From: Streptomyces sp. NBC_00247
Lineage (GTDB): Bacteria > Actinomycetota > Actinomycetes > Streptomycetales > Streptomycetaceae
Reading direction: 5' to 3'
Length of the DNA: 64,000 nt
NCBI RefSeq assembly: GCF_036188265.1
Contig: NZ_CP108093.1
Span: 3,113,001 to 3,177,000 of the forward strand
A program made the translations under genes and the position numbers. Each line of letters begins with the position of its first letter. Position 1 is the stretch's first letter. A model generated the notes under the pieces. That model was not told the DNA's origin. It was given only the letters and a program-made list of their open reading frames with translations, and did not search any database. This document shows, one piece after another, positions 53,819 to 62,330 of this stretch.

Positions 53819-54358
53819 TCAGGCCAGGTCGAGATCGGCGACCGAGTAAACGTGCAGGTACGGCAGTCCCGCCTCGGCGATGGCCGGGGCGGCGCCCCGC
53901 TCCACGATCACGGCGACGGCGACGACCTCGCCACCGGCCTCGCGGACGGCCTCGACGGCGGTCAGCGGCGATCCACCGGTGGTCGAGGTGTCCTCGACCA
54001 CCAGGCAGCGGCGGCCCTTGACGTCGGTGCCCTCGATGCGGCGCTGCATCCCGTGCGCCTTCTGCGCCTTGCGGACGACGAAGGCGTCCAGCGACTTCCC
54101 GCGCGCCGCGGAGGCGTGCAGCATCGAGGTGGCGACCGGGTCGGCGCCCAGGGTCAGACCGCCGACGCAGTCGAAGTCCAGCTCGGCGGTGGCGTCGAGC
54201 ATGACCTGGCCGACCAGCGGCGCGGCCTTGCCGTCCAGCGTGATCCGGCGCAGGTCGATGTACCAGTCGGCTTCCAGACCCGAGGAGAGGGTCACCTTGC
54301 CGTGCACCACGGCCTTGTCCTTGATCTGCTGGAGCAGGTCAGCGCGTACGTCAGTCAT
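53819..54358 (-). CDS. pyrE: Orotate phosphoribosyltransferase
   Basis: A 179-residue pyrimidine enzyme that makes OMP from orotate and PRPP. It contains the PRPP-binding motif CLVVEDTSTTGGSP (VVEDVxTTGGS type), the flexible-loop region FVVRKAQKAHG, and HGKVTLSSGLEADWYIDLR at the N-terminus. Length and order fit the short bacterial form. The ATG at 54356-54358 starts the conserved block; the long open frame upstream is a shadow of the epimerase gene. It lies 32 bp after the epimerase gene on the same strand. Confidence 0.95.
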   Translation of the reverse strand: MTDVRADLLQQIKDKAVVHGKVTLSSGLEADWYIDLRRITLDGKAAPLVGQVMLDATAELDFDCVGGLTLGADPVATSMLHASAARGKSLDAFVVRKAQKAHGMQRRIEGTDVKGRRCLVVEDTSTTGGSPLTAVEAVREAGGEVVAVAVIVERGAAPAIAEAGLPYLHVYSVADLDLA

Positions 54359-54390
54359 ACCGTCGAGAGTACGTGGCGGAGCCGGCTTCC

Positions 54391-55182
54391 TCAGAGCCGA
54401 GCCCAGCTCCAGGTGGTCGCCATCTCCAGCGGCTCGATCGGTGTGACCAGGCGCGGAGTGGAGTTCAGCCCGTTCGGCGGGCCGGACTGGGGCTCCACGC
54501 AGAGCGCCTCGTCCTGCTCGTCGTAGATCACGACCCACTCGTCGCGGCTGGTGACCGTCAGCTCCAGCTGCTCCGGCCAGGTGACCGTGGCCTTGACCCC
54601 GTCCGGCATCCCGAAGCAGTCGTCCCAGGGGCCGGGGAGCGGTTCGATGCGCTGTCCGGTCGGCATGTGGTCCGCACCGCGCTCCTCCTGCCAGGCGGCG
54701 TCGAAGGAGAGCCGGGCGTCCTGGCCACCGATGTTGCGCAGGAACCAGGGGTGCCAGCCCGCCTGCGCCGGGAAGGAGTCGCCTGCCGTCTCCACGGACA
54801 TCCGGAGCGTCAGAGCGTCCCCGGAGAGTTCGAAGGTCTGCGTCACCCGCCCCTGGTACGGCCATGGTTCGGCGAGGTCGTAGTAGAAGGCGGCCTCGCC
54901 CTCCAGCTCCCGCGCGGTGGTCCAGGAGGTGTCGCGACCGGTGCCGTGGATGGCGTGCGGCGGCGAATTGAGCGGCAGGGTGTGCACCGTGTCGCCGTTG
55001 CGGAACTCGCCGTACGCGGTTCTGCCGACCCACGGCACCATGGGGAAGCAGCCGTACCGCTCACCCTGCCGCAGCAGTTCGGTGCCCCCGATCCGCAGGC
55101 TGGTGATACGGCACCCTCGGACGGGGTCGATGGTCAACTCGGCGTCGCCGGCTGTCAGCCGGACGCTCTTCTCACTACTCAC
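54391..55182 (-). CDS. Aldose 1-epimerase family protein
   Basis: A 263-residue galactose-mutarotase-like protein. The beta-sandwich hallmarks are visible: GCFPMVPWVGRTAYGEF (Asn/Arg substrate region), PPHAIHGTGRD with the conserved HAIHG, AGWHPWFLR with a catalytic His, and a C-terminal Glu near LCVEPQSGPPNGLN. It interconverts sugar anomers or hexose-6-phosphates. The GTG at 55180-55182 is in frame and starts the domain. It is upstream of pyrE, which may be read from the same message. Confidence 0.9.
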   Translation of the reverse strand: MSSEKSVRLTAGDAELTIDPVRGCRITSLRIGGTELLRQGERYGCFPMVPWVGRTAYGEFRNGDTVHTLPLNSPPHAIHGTGRDTSWTTARELEGEAAFYYDLAEPWPYQGRVTQTFELSGDALTLRMSVETAGDSFPAQAGWHPWFLRNIGGQDARLSFDAAWQEERGADHMPTGQRIEPLPGPWDDCFGMPDGVKATVTWPEQLELTVTSRDEWVVIYDEQDEALCVEPQSGPPNGLNSTPRLVTPIEPLEMATTWSWARL

Positions 55183-55260
55183 GGAACGACCCTAAGGGGT
55201 CGACCCGCCCTTCGTGGCGGATCGATGCCCGGCGTCAGGTGCTGCGACCGCACCGGCGCC

Positions 55261-56277
55261 TCATCGCCTCCGCCGCAGTGCCCGCCCCACCACCACGGCG
55301 GAGGCGAGGGCGAGGACCGCCGCCGGGGCCGCCCACCGCAGGGTGGTGGAGGCGTTGGTGGTCTCCGGCGAGGGCACGGGCGCGTACCGGCCGCGCGGCG
55401 GCGCGTGGTCCACCTCCTCGGCGCTCCGCCCGATCATGGTGCGCCGGGCGTGCGCGGCCTCGGCCGGCGGCTCGTCCGGGACGGCGAACTCGATGTCGGC
55501 GCCCGCGTCGAGCGAGGAGGGCGGCACCGGAGCGTCGAAGAGCGGCCCGGCACCCTCGTCGGACGGTGAAGCAGCCTCGCCCCGGTCCGGACGTGTCTCG
55601 GCGTCCGCCCGCGCCTCGATGCCGGTGCTGGTGTCGGTGTCCTCGTACGGAGCGGTGCCGGGGGCTGTGCCGGCGGGAGCGCCGGAGCCCTTGCCGCCCT
55701 CACCGCCGGACGAGCCGGGCGTCCCGGATGCCCCGGGAGCCTCGCGCCCCTCCCCGGTCTCATCGGACGCCTGAGCCGCATGGTCCTCAGGGGTCTCGTG
55801 GGTGCCCAGGCTCTCCGTGACGAGCTGCTGGGTGAAGCGGTCGAGCAGTCGGCGGGCGGCGGCGTGCACGGCCTCGGCGTCCAGTTCGGCGAGCCGTCCG
55901 TCCCCCGTGGCCGTGCCGGTGTAGCGAATCGTCGTGCCCGGTGCGCCCGGGGCGGCGCACCCGGTCTCGCTCGCGGCGGCGCCCCCGGCCGAGTCGTCGA
56001 GGGTGATCGTCAGGGCCAGCTTCACCGAGCCGGCGCCCCGGGCGGCCGCGCCCTCCCCGGTGACCGAGACGGTGTACTCGTCCGTCGCGGTCAGCTCCAG
56101 GGCGCCCCGGTAGGTGATCGTGTGGCCGTCCACCCGGAACCTCAGCCGGCCGGCGAGCGCCTCGGACGCACCCGCGTCCTGCTGGAGGGACGGGACGCAG
56201 CGTGCCACCCGGGCGGGGTCGCCGAGCGCGCTCCGCAGGGACGCGACCGGAACCGGAACGAACACCTCATGCTCCAT
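55261..56277 (-). CDS. SRPBCC/CoxG-type protein with C-terminal anchor
   Basis: A 338-residue protein. The N-terminal 160 residues form the CO dehydrogenase subunit G (CoxG, SRPBCC) fold: MEHEVFVPVPVASLRSALGDP, VARCVPSL, GRLRFRVDGHTITYRG and RLLDRFTQQLV. A long acidic, disordered linker (about 170-310) leads to a single C-terminal helix (LRWAAPAAVLALASAVVVG) and basic end RALRRRR, so the domain is tethered to the membrane. No CO dehydrogenase genes are nearby; ligand unknown. The ATG at 56275-56277 was chosen over a GTG six codons upstream. Confidence 0.82.
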   Translation of the reverse strand: MEHEVFVPVPVASLRSALGDPARVARCVPSLQQDAGASEALAGRLRFRVDGHTITYRGALELTATDEYTVSVTGEGAAARGAGSVKLALTITLDDSAGGAAASETGCAAPGAPGTTIRYTGTATGDGRLAELDAEAVHAAARRLLDRFTQQLVTESLGTHETPEDHAAQASDETGEGREAPGASGTPGSSGGEGGKGSGAPAGTAPGTAPYEDTDTSTGIEARADAETRPDRGEAASPSDEGAGPLFDAPVPPSSLDAGADIEFAVPDEPPAEAAHARRTMIGRSAEEVDHAPPRGRYAPVPSPETTNASTTLRWAAPAAVLALASAVVVGRALRRRR

Positions 56278-56310
56278 GAAACCGAGCCTACTCACGCTCC
56301 GGCCCTCGCG

Positions 56311-57909
56311 TCAGGTCTCCGACGCGTAGCGCGGATGCAGCAGCGTGGACGGCGGCCGGTCCGGCACCCGGATCCCCTCCGCGGCCCGTCCGGCGGCCGC
56401 GAGCCTCTCCGCGTCGAGCGACCGCAGGGCGGGGGTCCCGGGGCCGAGCCCCAGCACGGGCGCCGCCCCGCCCGGAGCCGCCAGCACGAAGCCCCAGTCC
56501 TCCGCGGCGTCCGTGTGGCCCGGCACCCGGTCCGGGCTCGCGAACCCGGACCGCCGCCCGAGAACCCGGTACGGGCGGGTGGCCATGCCACCGGCGCGTA
56601 CGGACGCGTCCACCGTCCAGTAGCTGTGCGGGCGCTTCCCCGGCGGCCCCGCGTGCACCACGAACCGGCCGCCGGGGGCGACCACCCGCCGGACCAGGCC
56701 GTAGAACTCGGCCGAGTAGAGCTTGGTGCTCGCCGTGATGCCCGGGTCCGGCAGATCGGATATGACCACGTCGTAGCGCTCGTGGGCGGTCCTCAGCCAG
56801 CTGAACGCGTCCGCCGTGACCGCCGTCAGCCGCGGGTCCTCGTAGGCGCGGCCGTTGAGAGCGGAGAGCGCGGGGTCGGTGCGGGCCAGGCGGGTGACCC
56901 CCGGGTCCAGCTCGACCACCGTCACCCCGGTCACGTCGGGGTAGCGCAGCGCCTCGCGGGCGGCCAGCCCGTCACCGCCGCCGAGGACGAGCACCCGGGC
57001 GTGCGGCCCCTTCATCGCGGGGTGCACGAGGGCCTCGTGGTACCGGAACTCGTCGCGCGCCCTGACCCGCAGCCGGCCGTCGAGGTAGAGGTCGAGGGAG
57101 TCGCGCCCCGCGCCGGTGAGGACGACCTCCTGCACCCCGGTCCGCACCGCGACCCGCACCTCGTTCCCGTACACCGCCCGGCGCGCGGCCCTCTCGAAGT
57201 CGTCCACCAGCAGGGTGGCGGTGGCCAGGAGGGCCATCGCGCAGAGCCCGGCGAGGACGAGGAGCCAGCGGGACCGTGCGGTGAGGTCGCGGCGGAAGAG
57301 CCAGAGGATCAGGGCCCCGCCCGCCGCCGCGTTGACCGCGCCGGTGAACAGCGCGCCGGTCAGCTGCCCCAGCATCGGCAGCAGCAGGAAGGGGAAGGCC
57401 AGTCCGCCCACCAGAGCACCCACGTAGTCCGCCGCGAACAGGTCGGCGACGGTCCCGCCCGCGTCCTGCCGGTCGACCCGCTGGATCAGCGTCATCAGCA
57501 GCGGGATCTCCGCCCCGATCAGGACGCCGATCGCCACCGAGAACCCGACCAGCGCGACGCGTGACTCCCCGAGCCAGGCGAAGGAGGCGTACAGCACCAG
57601 CGCGGAGAACCCGCCGACCAGCGCGAGCGCCACCTCGATGAGGGCGAATCCCACGGCGGCGTGACAGCGCAAACGTTTCGCGAGGAGCGAGCCGATCCCC
57701 ATCGCGAAGACCATCACGGAGAGCACCACCGACGCCTGCGTCACGGAGTCGCCGATCAAGTACGAGGCCATGGCGACCAGTTCGAGTTCGTACACCAGGC
57801 CGCAGGCGGCGCAGACGAACACGGAGGCCAGCACGAGGAAGCGGCCGGTCCGCGGGTGTACGGGGAGGGGCGCCGCACCCCGGACAAGGGGCACCTGCTG
57901 GTCGATCAT
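56311..57909 (-). CDS. Spermidine synthase-like membrane protein
   Basis: A 532-residue protein. The N-terminal half has about seven transmembrane helices ([59 protein letters not shown] and more). The C-terminal half is a polyamine aminopropyltransferase fold: [56 protein letters not shown]. The GGGDG and ISDLPDP motifs bind decarboxylated SAM and substrate in soluble enzymes. Membrane fusions of this kind are common in actinomycetes; the activity is not established. The ATG at 57907-57909 was used; TTG two codons upstream is possible. Confidence 0.88.
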   Translation of the reverse strand: MIDQQVPLVRGAAPLPVHPRTGRFLVLASVFVCAACGLVYELELVAMASYLIGDSVTQASVVLSVMVFAMGIGSLLAKRLRCHAAVGFALIEVALALVGGFSALVLYASFAWLGESRVALVGFSVAIGVLIGAEIPLLMTLIQRVDRQDAGGTVADLFAADYVGALVGGLAFPFLLLPMLGQLTGALFTGAVNAAAGGALILWLFRRDLTARSRWLLVLAGLCAMALLATATLLVDDFERAARRAVYGNEVRVAVRTGVQEVVLTGAGRDSLDLYLDGRLRVRARDEFRYHEALVHPAMKGPHARVLVLGGGDGLAAREALRYPDVTGVTVVELDPGVTRLARTDPALSALNGRAYEDPRLTAVTADAFSWLRTAHERYDVVISDLPDPGITASTKLYSAEFYGLVRRVVAPGGRFVVHAGPPGKRPHSYWTVDASVRAGGMATRPYRVLGRRSGFASPDRVPGHTDAAEDWGFVLAAPGGAAPVLGLGPGTPALRSLDAERLAAAGRAAEGIRVPDRPPSTLLHPRYASET

Positions 57910-58050
57910 GCCCAAAACGCTACGTCACGATTCCTTCGCACCTTGTCACCCGCAAGGGTGCACATGAGGCTCCGGAGCGAGCGCCCGGCGCGCGCCGAAA
58001 GCCCACCGGCGTGCACCAACGCCCCGCACGCCGCACGCTTTTCGGTCATC

Positions 58051-58749
58051 TCAGAGCGACAGGACGGGCACACCGGACGCGGCGGAGACGGCCGGGGCGA
58101 CGGACGCGGAGGCACCGGCCGCCGCGACGGTGGAAGCGACCGGAAAGACCGCCGTCCTGCCGCGCGTCGGCTGCGCCATCAGCGCCGGGACACCGGGCAC
58201 TCCCGCCACCGCCCCGGGACGCACCGCGCCCCCGGGCAGCGCCGGAATCCGCACCCCGAACCGGGTCCTCGTGACGACCAACTGCCCTTCCTGCGGGTAC
58301 GCGTGCCAGGTACGCCACCGCACCTGCCCCTCGGAGCGCTGTGCCAGCATCGCGGTGAAGGCGTACGGGCTGCCCGGAAAAGTGCCCGCCAGACCGTGCG
58401 GGTGCTCGGCCACCAGGGCGAGCAGTTCCTGTGCCCGCGCCGCGAACTGCACCTCGCCCAGCGTCTCCACGCGTGCGGCGAACTCGTACTCCCGGTCGCC
58501 GAGTTGCTCGGCCACCCCCAGGGGCAGCGGGGTGCGGCTGCCCGGGAGACAGGCCACGGTCTCCGAACAGGTGCCGCCGCCCTCCTCCAGCAGGACCTGA
58601 TGCGAGGCGCCGAGCAGCCTCAACTGCATGGTGGCGCCGCCTAGCTGGAGATCCAGCACGGCGAGGGCGGGCAGCGGCTCCCTGCCGAGCGCCCACGCCA
58701 GATCGGCAGCGCGGGTGTCGGAATAGGCCGTCTGAAGGGACGTGAGCAT
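58051..58749 (-). CDS. DUF2617 family protein
   Basis: A 232-residue soluble protein. The conserved start MLTSLQTAYSDTRAADLAWALG, then LRLLGASHQVLLEEG, CSETVACLPG and GEVQFAARAQELLALV with HPHGLAGTFPGSPYAFTAM match DUF2617, an actinomycete family of unknown function. The ATG at 58747-58749 begins the conserved region; upstream frame is shadow. It lies 141 bp upstream of the spermidine synthase-like gene on the same strand, a common arrangement, so the two may be co-expressed. Confidence 0.88.
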   Translation of the reverse strand: MLTSLQTAYSDTRAADLAWALGREPLPALAVLDLQLGGATMQLRLLGASHQVLLEEGGGTCSETVACLPGSRTPLPLGVAEQLGDREYEFAARVETLGEVQFAARAQELLALVAEHPHGLAGTFPGSPYAFTAMLAQRSEGQVRWRTWHAYPQEGQLVVTRTRFGVRIPALPGGAVRPGAVAGVPGVPALMAQPTRGRTAVFPVASTVAAAGASASVAPAVSAASGVPVLSL

Positions 58750-59108
58750 GGGTCGGCTCCGCAAACGCAGGGACACATGAGCAGGGGGCGCCACCGGAGG
58801 ACTGACGTGGAGGAGGTGGGAAGCGCCCGATCCGGCCCAACTGGGGTCCGTGGGCTGAAATGTTCTGTCAAACGAGGGAATCACGAACTACGCCGTACTC
58901 ACCGCGTTTTTGACCAACTTGACGTGGTTTCCATCCCCTGGGGGGCAATACAGCTCAACTGTTCAACCAGAACGCCCCCGCGCGCCTCCCGACCCACCCG
59001 GCCGCATCGAAGATCCACAACAGGGCGGGTCCCGGCCGGAGTTGATCAACTCCGGCCGGGACCCGCCCTTCCCCTCCACCCGGACTCACCGGGCGGGTCG
59101 CACACGCG
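58750..59108. other. 359-bp intergenic region with AT-rich core
   Basis: Contains the DUF2617 promoter region. About 58860-58975 is AT-richer than the surroundings, with TTTTTGACC, CTTGACGTGG and TGTCAAACG words that could supply -35 boxes on either strand. The terminator palindrome of the Cys/His-rich gene lies at 59022-59069. No gene is supported. Confidence 0.5.
59022..59069 (-). terminator. Perfect 48-bp palindrome acting as terminator
   Basis: The sequence 59022-59069 equals its own complement over all 48 bp, centre GTTGATCAAC. It lies 39 bp after the stop of the Cys/His/Gly-rich gene and would fold into a very stable hairpin. Confidence 0.85.
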
Positions 59109-59453
59109 TCAGTCGCCGCCGCCGCCGCAACCGCCGCCGCCGCACGAGTGGCCGCCGCCGCACGAGTGGCCGCCGGAGTGCCCGCCCGAGTGCCCGGAGT
59201 GGCCGCTGTCGGACGAACCGCCGGAGTCACCCGCCCACCAGCTGCTGTCCCCCGACGACTGCCTGCCCGACGACGAGCGACGCGTCTTCCGCGTACTCAC
59301 CGAGTACCCGCGCGGTCCGCCCCGCGCCGCGACACCGCCGGCCCGTCCGCCGCGCGCGGAGGACACCGGCCGGGTCCTCCCCGACCACCGCACGGCCGTC
59401 ACGACGACCCCCGCCACCGCCAGCACGATCAGCCCCACCAGGACGTACGTCAC
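59109..59453 (-). CDS. Small membrane protein with Ser/Gly/His/Cys-rich tail
   Basis: A 114-residue protein: one N-terminal helix (YVLVGLIVLAVAGVVVTAV), a basic, disordered middle (SARGGRAGGVAARGGPRGYS, TRKTRRSS), a SSWWAGDSGGSS segment and a C-terminal tail in which SGHSGHSGGHSGGHS is followed by CGGG repeats with three Cys. The His/Cys/Gly tail resembles metal-binding tails of small Gly-rich proteins. The GTG at 59451-59453 has AAAGGA nine bases upstream. It ends before a 48-bp palindrome. Function unknown; coding is supported by codon bias and by the clean signal-anchor. Confidence 0.7.
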   Translation of the reverse strand: MTYVLVGLIVLAVAGVVVTAVRWSGRTRPVSSARGGRAGGVAARGGPRGYSVSTRKTRRSSSGRQSSGDSSWWAGDSGGSSDSGHSGHSGGHSGGHSCGGGHSCGGGGCGGGGD

Positions 59454-59725
59454 GCCCTCACATCCTTTCGTCCCCCGAGCGGCCCCCGCCGCCCACCGGA
59501 CCTGTCCGGTTGCCCACTGGATGCCCCGGCCGCATCCACGCCAAAGCGGACTTGAGCAACTCCAGAGCTTGCCGGCAGGCTCTTCGCCGCCCCGTACGCT
59601 CCTCCCGTCGCCCCGGTCCGGAGGCGTCCGCGGGAACCGACCGCGCAGCCGCCGGCGCGGGGCGGCCGATGGGCCAGGATGGGCCCCAGAGGCTCGACGG
59701 ACACCCGAGTGAGAACGGTGGAGAC

Positions 59726-60892
59726 ATGAACACCAGGCCGCTGCTGAACCGCAGGCTGGACGGGCACGGGACGACGATCTTCGCGGAGATGTCGGCCCTC
59801 GCGCTCACGACCGGCGCCATCAACCTGGGGCAAGGCTTCCCCGACACCGACGGCCCCGAGGAGATCCGCGAGGCCGCCGTCCGGGCGTTGCGTGAAGGCA
59901 AGGGCAACCAGTACCCGCCCGGTCCCGGCGTCCCCGAACTGCGTACCGCCGTCGCCGGCCACCAGCAGCGCTTCTACGGCCTCGACTTCGACCCCGACAC
60001 CGAAGTCCTGGTCACCGCGGGCGCCACCGAGGCCATCGCCGCGAGCATGCTGGCCCTCCTGGAGCCGGGCGACGAGGTCATCGCCTTCGAGCCCTTCTAC
60101 GACTCGTACGCCGCCTGCATCGCCATGGCCGGCGGTGTCCGCGTCCCGCTCACCCTGCGGGCCCCGGACTTCCGGCCCGATCTGGACGCGCTCCGGGACG
60201 CCGTCACCCCGCGCACCCGGCTGCTGCTCCTGAACAGCCCGCACAACCCGACGGGCATGGTCCTCACCCCCGGGGAACTGGCCGCCATCGCCGAACTCGC
60301 CGTCGAGCACGACCTCCTGGTCGTCACCGACGAGGTCTACGAGCACCTCGCGTTCGACGGGGACCACGTCCCCCTCATCTCCCTGCCCGGGATGCGCGAC
60401 CGTACGGTCTCCATCTCCTCGGCCGGCAAGACCTTCTCGTACACCGGCTGGAAGATCGGCTGGGTCACCGGCTCCGCCGCCCTCGTCACCGCCGTCCGCA
60501 CCGCGAAGCAGTACCTCACCTTCGTCAGCGGCGGCCCCCTCCAGTACGCCGTCGCCGAGGCCCTGGCGCTTGGCGACGCCTTCTACACCGGCTTCCGGGA
60601 GGACCTGCGCGCCAAGCGCGACCTCCTCGCCGACGGCCTCACCGCGGCCGGCTTCGAGGTCTACCGCCCCCAGGGCACCTACTTCGTCACCACCGACGTG
60701 GCCTCCCTGGGCGAGAAGGACGGCATCGCGTTCTGCCGCTCCCTCCCGGAACGCGCGGGGGTCGTCGCCGTCCCCAACGCCGTCTTCTACGACGACCGGG
60801 AAGCCGGCCGCACCCAGGTCCGTTTCGCGTTCTGCAAGCGGGAGGGTGTGCTGGAAGAGGCGGTTGCCCGCCTCAAGCGATTGGCGGTCTGA
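59726..60892 (+). CDS. Class I/II aminotransferase (kynurenine/methionine aminotransferase-like)
   Basis: A 388-residue PLP aminotransferase. INLGQGFPDTDGPEEI, VTAGATEAIAASMLALL, NSPHNPTG (169-176), Asp202 in VVTDEVYEHL and the Schiff-base Lys235 in SSAGKTFSYTGWKIGW place it with the kynurenine/glutamine transaminase K and methionine aminotransferase group. The ATG at 59726 has GGAG four bases upstream; the open frame to the left is non-coding. Its last 22 codons have a second, diverged copy at 61870-61941, beyond a toxin-antitoxin pair. Confidence 0.93.
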   Translation: MNTRPLLNRRLDGHGTTIFAEMSALALTTGAINLGQGFPDTDGPEEIREAAVRALREGKGNQYPPGPGVPELRTAVAGHQQRFYGLDFDPDTEVLVTAGATEAIAASMLALLEPGDEVIAFEPFYDSYAACIAMAGGVRVPLTLRAPDFRPDLDALRDAVTPRTRLLLLNSPHNPTGMVLTPGELAAIAELAVEHDLLVVTDEVYEHLAFDGDHVPLISLPGMRDRTVSISSAGKTFSYTGWKIGWVTGSAALVTAVRTAKQYLTFVSGGPLQYAVAEALALGDAFYTGFREDLRAKRDLLADGLTAAGFEVYRPQGTYFVTTDVASLGEKDGIAFCRSLPERAGVVAVPNAVFYDDREAGRTQVRFAFCKREGVLEEAVARLKRLAV

Positions 60893-60972
60893 CAGAGGGC
60901 GCGAAGAGAGCGCCGCCGGTTCGCTCCGGGGGGCGGGACCTGCTCAAGCCCCGCTCCCGAAGCGACCACAGT

Positions 60973-61299
60973 TCACTCGGTGTCTTTCGGATGCCGCGGA
61001 GAGGCGTACACGAGGATCACGGTGGAAGTCTCCACGCTGACCAGGTAGCGCACTCGACCACCGCTGGTGACCTCGTACTCCCACTGGTCCAGGTCGGAGC
61101 CCTTCCACACTTTGGTGGCGTGCCTGCCGCGCAACTGATGCTGGCGATTCCAGTTGGACCGGGTCAGAGGGTCGCTCCGGAGAGCGTCCAGGCAGCGATG
61201 CGCGCTCGGCAGGGCCACGCGACACAGTTCCTCCCAGCCCGTCACCGCCTCTGTGGTCCCGAAGACGACGTTCCACCCGTTGAGGGGCGGAACGCTCAC
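60973..61299 (-). CDS. RelE/ParE-like toxin
   Basis: A 108-residue protein. WNVVFGTTEAVTGWEELCRVALP, SNWNRQHQLRGRHATKVWKG, QWEYEVTSGGRVRYLVSVETSTVILVYASPRHPKD (in order) give the RelE/ParE pattern: helix, then antiparallel beta strands with basic residues and a final VYASPRHPK-type tail. It is the second gene of a bicistron with an antitoxin-like gene. The GTG at 61297-61299 is supported by AAAGGAG six bases upstream; a GTG at 61323 overlaps the antitoxin stop (GTGA). It probably cleaves mRNA at the ribosome or inhibits gyrase; which is not decided by sequence. Confidence 0.72.
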   Translation of the reverse strand: MSVPPLNGWNVVFGTTEAVTGWEELCRVALPSAHRCLDALRSDPLTRSNWNRQHQLRGRHATKVWKGSDLDQWEYEVTSGGRVRYLVSVETSTVILVYASPRHPKDTE

Positions 61300-61319
61300 T
61301 CGGTCTCCTTTCTTCGGGC

Positions 61320-61805
61320 TCACCCACGCACCTCGACCTGGCCGAGGTCATCACCATCGAGCGCACGCAGCGATTCCCTGAGCTGCTCGGGATCGGCATT
61401 GATGCGTGCCGTGGCTCGCCAGGAGACGATCGCGCGGTGCACGGTCTCCCCCGCCCCCAGTTCGGCGGCGTCCGACAACGCTTCAATCAGCTCGACGGTG
61501 AAAGCCCGAATCTCTTCCGCGTCCAGGTGCCGTGCCCACGGAAACACTTCGGGCAGTGCGAGGAGGAGCGCCCTGGCGCCGTCGTCCTGCTTCATCAGCG
61601 CGAGGAAGAGCCGCGAGGCGGTGGTCAGGTTCTCCTCCGCACCCTCCGCGCGTACAGCCGTGGTCAGCACCATGTCCGGCGCGTCCCGATGGGTGACCCG
61701 AAGCCGTCCCAGGGCAGCGGCTCTGGCGGCAACGCCCTTGGGATTGCGGGAGAGATCGGTGAAGGAAACGGATTCCGTTTCTGCGTCCAGACGCACGGTA
61801 GACAT
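61320..61805 (-). CDS. Antitoxin-like protein, Phd/YefM-type N-terminus
   Basis: A 161-residue protein. The first 45 residues (TESVSFTDLSRNPKGVAARAAALG, RLRVTHRDAPDMVLTT) follow the Phd/YefM antitoxin pattern: a strand, a helix and a second strand that bind operator DNA. The remainder is helical (NLTTASRLFLALM, AEEIRAFTVELIEAL) and longer than in classical Phd. It precedes the toxin gene with which it overlaps or nearly overlaps. The ATG is at 61803-61805, and an inverted repeat (61819-61834) just upstream could be the operator. Confidence 0.75.
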   Translation of the reverse strand: MSTVRLDAETESVSFTDLSRNPKGVAARAAALGRLRVTHRDAPDMVLTTAVRAEGAEENLTTASRLFLALMKQDDGARALLLALPEVFPWARHLDAEEIRAFTVELIEALSDAAELGAGETVHRAIVSWRATARINADPEQLRESLRALDGDDLGQVEVRG

Positions 61806-61818
61806 AATCAGAGCTTAC

Positions 61819-61834
61819 TCAGATCACGATCTGA
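61819..61834. promoter_or_regulatory. Candidate toxin-antitoxin operator
   Basis: Arms TCAGATC and GATCTGA flank a 2-bp centre, 14 bp upstream of the antitoxin start on the minus strand. The region is locally AT-rich. Such palindromes bind Phd/YefM antitoxins for autorepression; here inferred. Confidence 0.6.
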
Positions 61835-61869
61835 TTTCAAGAGACCGTCCGGCCTTCGATGCGCATGCC

Positions 61870-61941
61870 TTCGCCTTCTGCAAGCGGAAGGGTGTGCTGG
61901 AAGGGGCGGTCGCAAGGCTGGCCGGGTTGCGGAACCGCTGA
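61870..61941 (+). pseudogene. Orphan copy of the 3' end of the aminotransferase gene
   Basis: Reads FAFCKRKGVLEGAVARLAGL and three more residues before a TGA, against FAFCKREGVLEEAVARLKRL at the end of the intact gene (60824-60892). The first 42 nt of the two copies differ at only 4 positions; after that they diverge. There is no start or 5' part. It marks one edge of the toxin-antitoxin segment. Confidence 0.8.
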
Positions 61942-62034
61942 TCCGGCGCCCGGAGCGCGGTGGCCGCCACCCGCCGCTCGAAGCATCGGGGCCGTCCGCC
62001 GCCCGGGGCGGCCGGGCGGCAGACGGGGCGTGCG

Positions 62035-62175
62035 TCAGGAAGCGCGCAGGAACGCCGAGTGCGACGCCTTGCCGAGGAAGGTGACGCGGGTGGTGCCCGT
62101 GAGGTGCTTGTTCAGCGCTTCCTCGATGCCCGGCGGAATCACGTGGTCCTGATGCCCGGTGGTCGACGGATCGCC
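62035..62175 (-). pseudogene. Orphan C-terminal gene fragment
   Basis: The minus strand frame ending at 62035 reads HVIPPGIEEALNKHLTG, TTRVTFLGKASHSAFLRAS, with strong third-position GC and a protein-like pattern, but no start and a Pro/Arg-rich, non-coding-looking sequence upstream of about 62175. It appears to be the 3' end of a lost gene. I do not recognise the family. Confidence 0.4.
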
Positions 62176-62228
62176 GCCCCGGGGCCGTGACCGCCGTGAA
62201 GGTGCCCTTACACGCCCGAAAACGCCGA

Positions 62229-62267
62229 CGGCCGGGGCGGCGGTCGTGGTGATCGCCGCCCCGGCCG
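62229..62267 (-). terminator. Terminator after the YbjN-like gene
   Basis: A perfect 14-bp stem (62229-62242 with 62254-62267) and an 11-nt loop, 64 bp after the stop at 62331. Confidence 0.75.
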
Positions 62268-62330
62268 GGCGTCGTGCGTGACGCGCGCGGGCGTCGTGCG
62301 GGTGCGTCCCGCGAACGGAGACGAAGGCGG

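Larger units (their letters stand above)
61942..62330. other. 389-bp interval with a gene remnant and a terminator
   Basis: Holds no intact gene. It contains the C-terminal gene fragment on the minus strand (62035 to about 62175) and the YbjN terminator hairpin (62229-62267). The rest is GC-rich without signals I can support. Confidence 0.5.
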
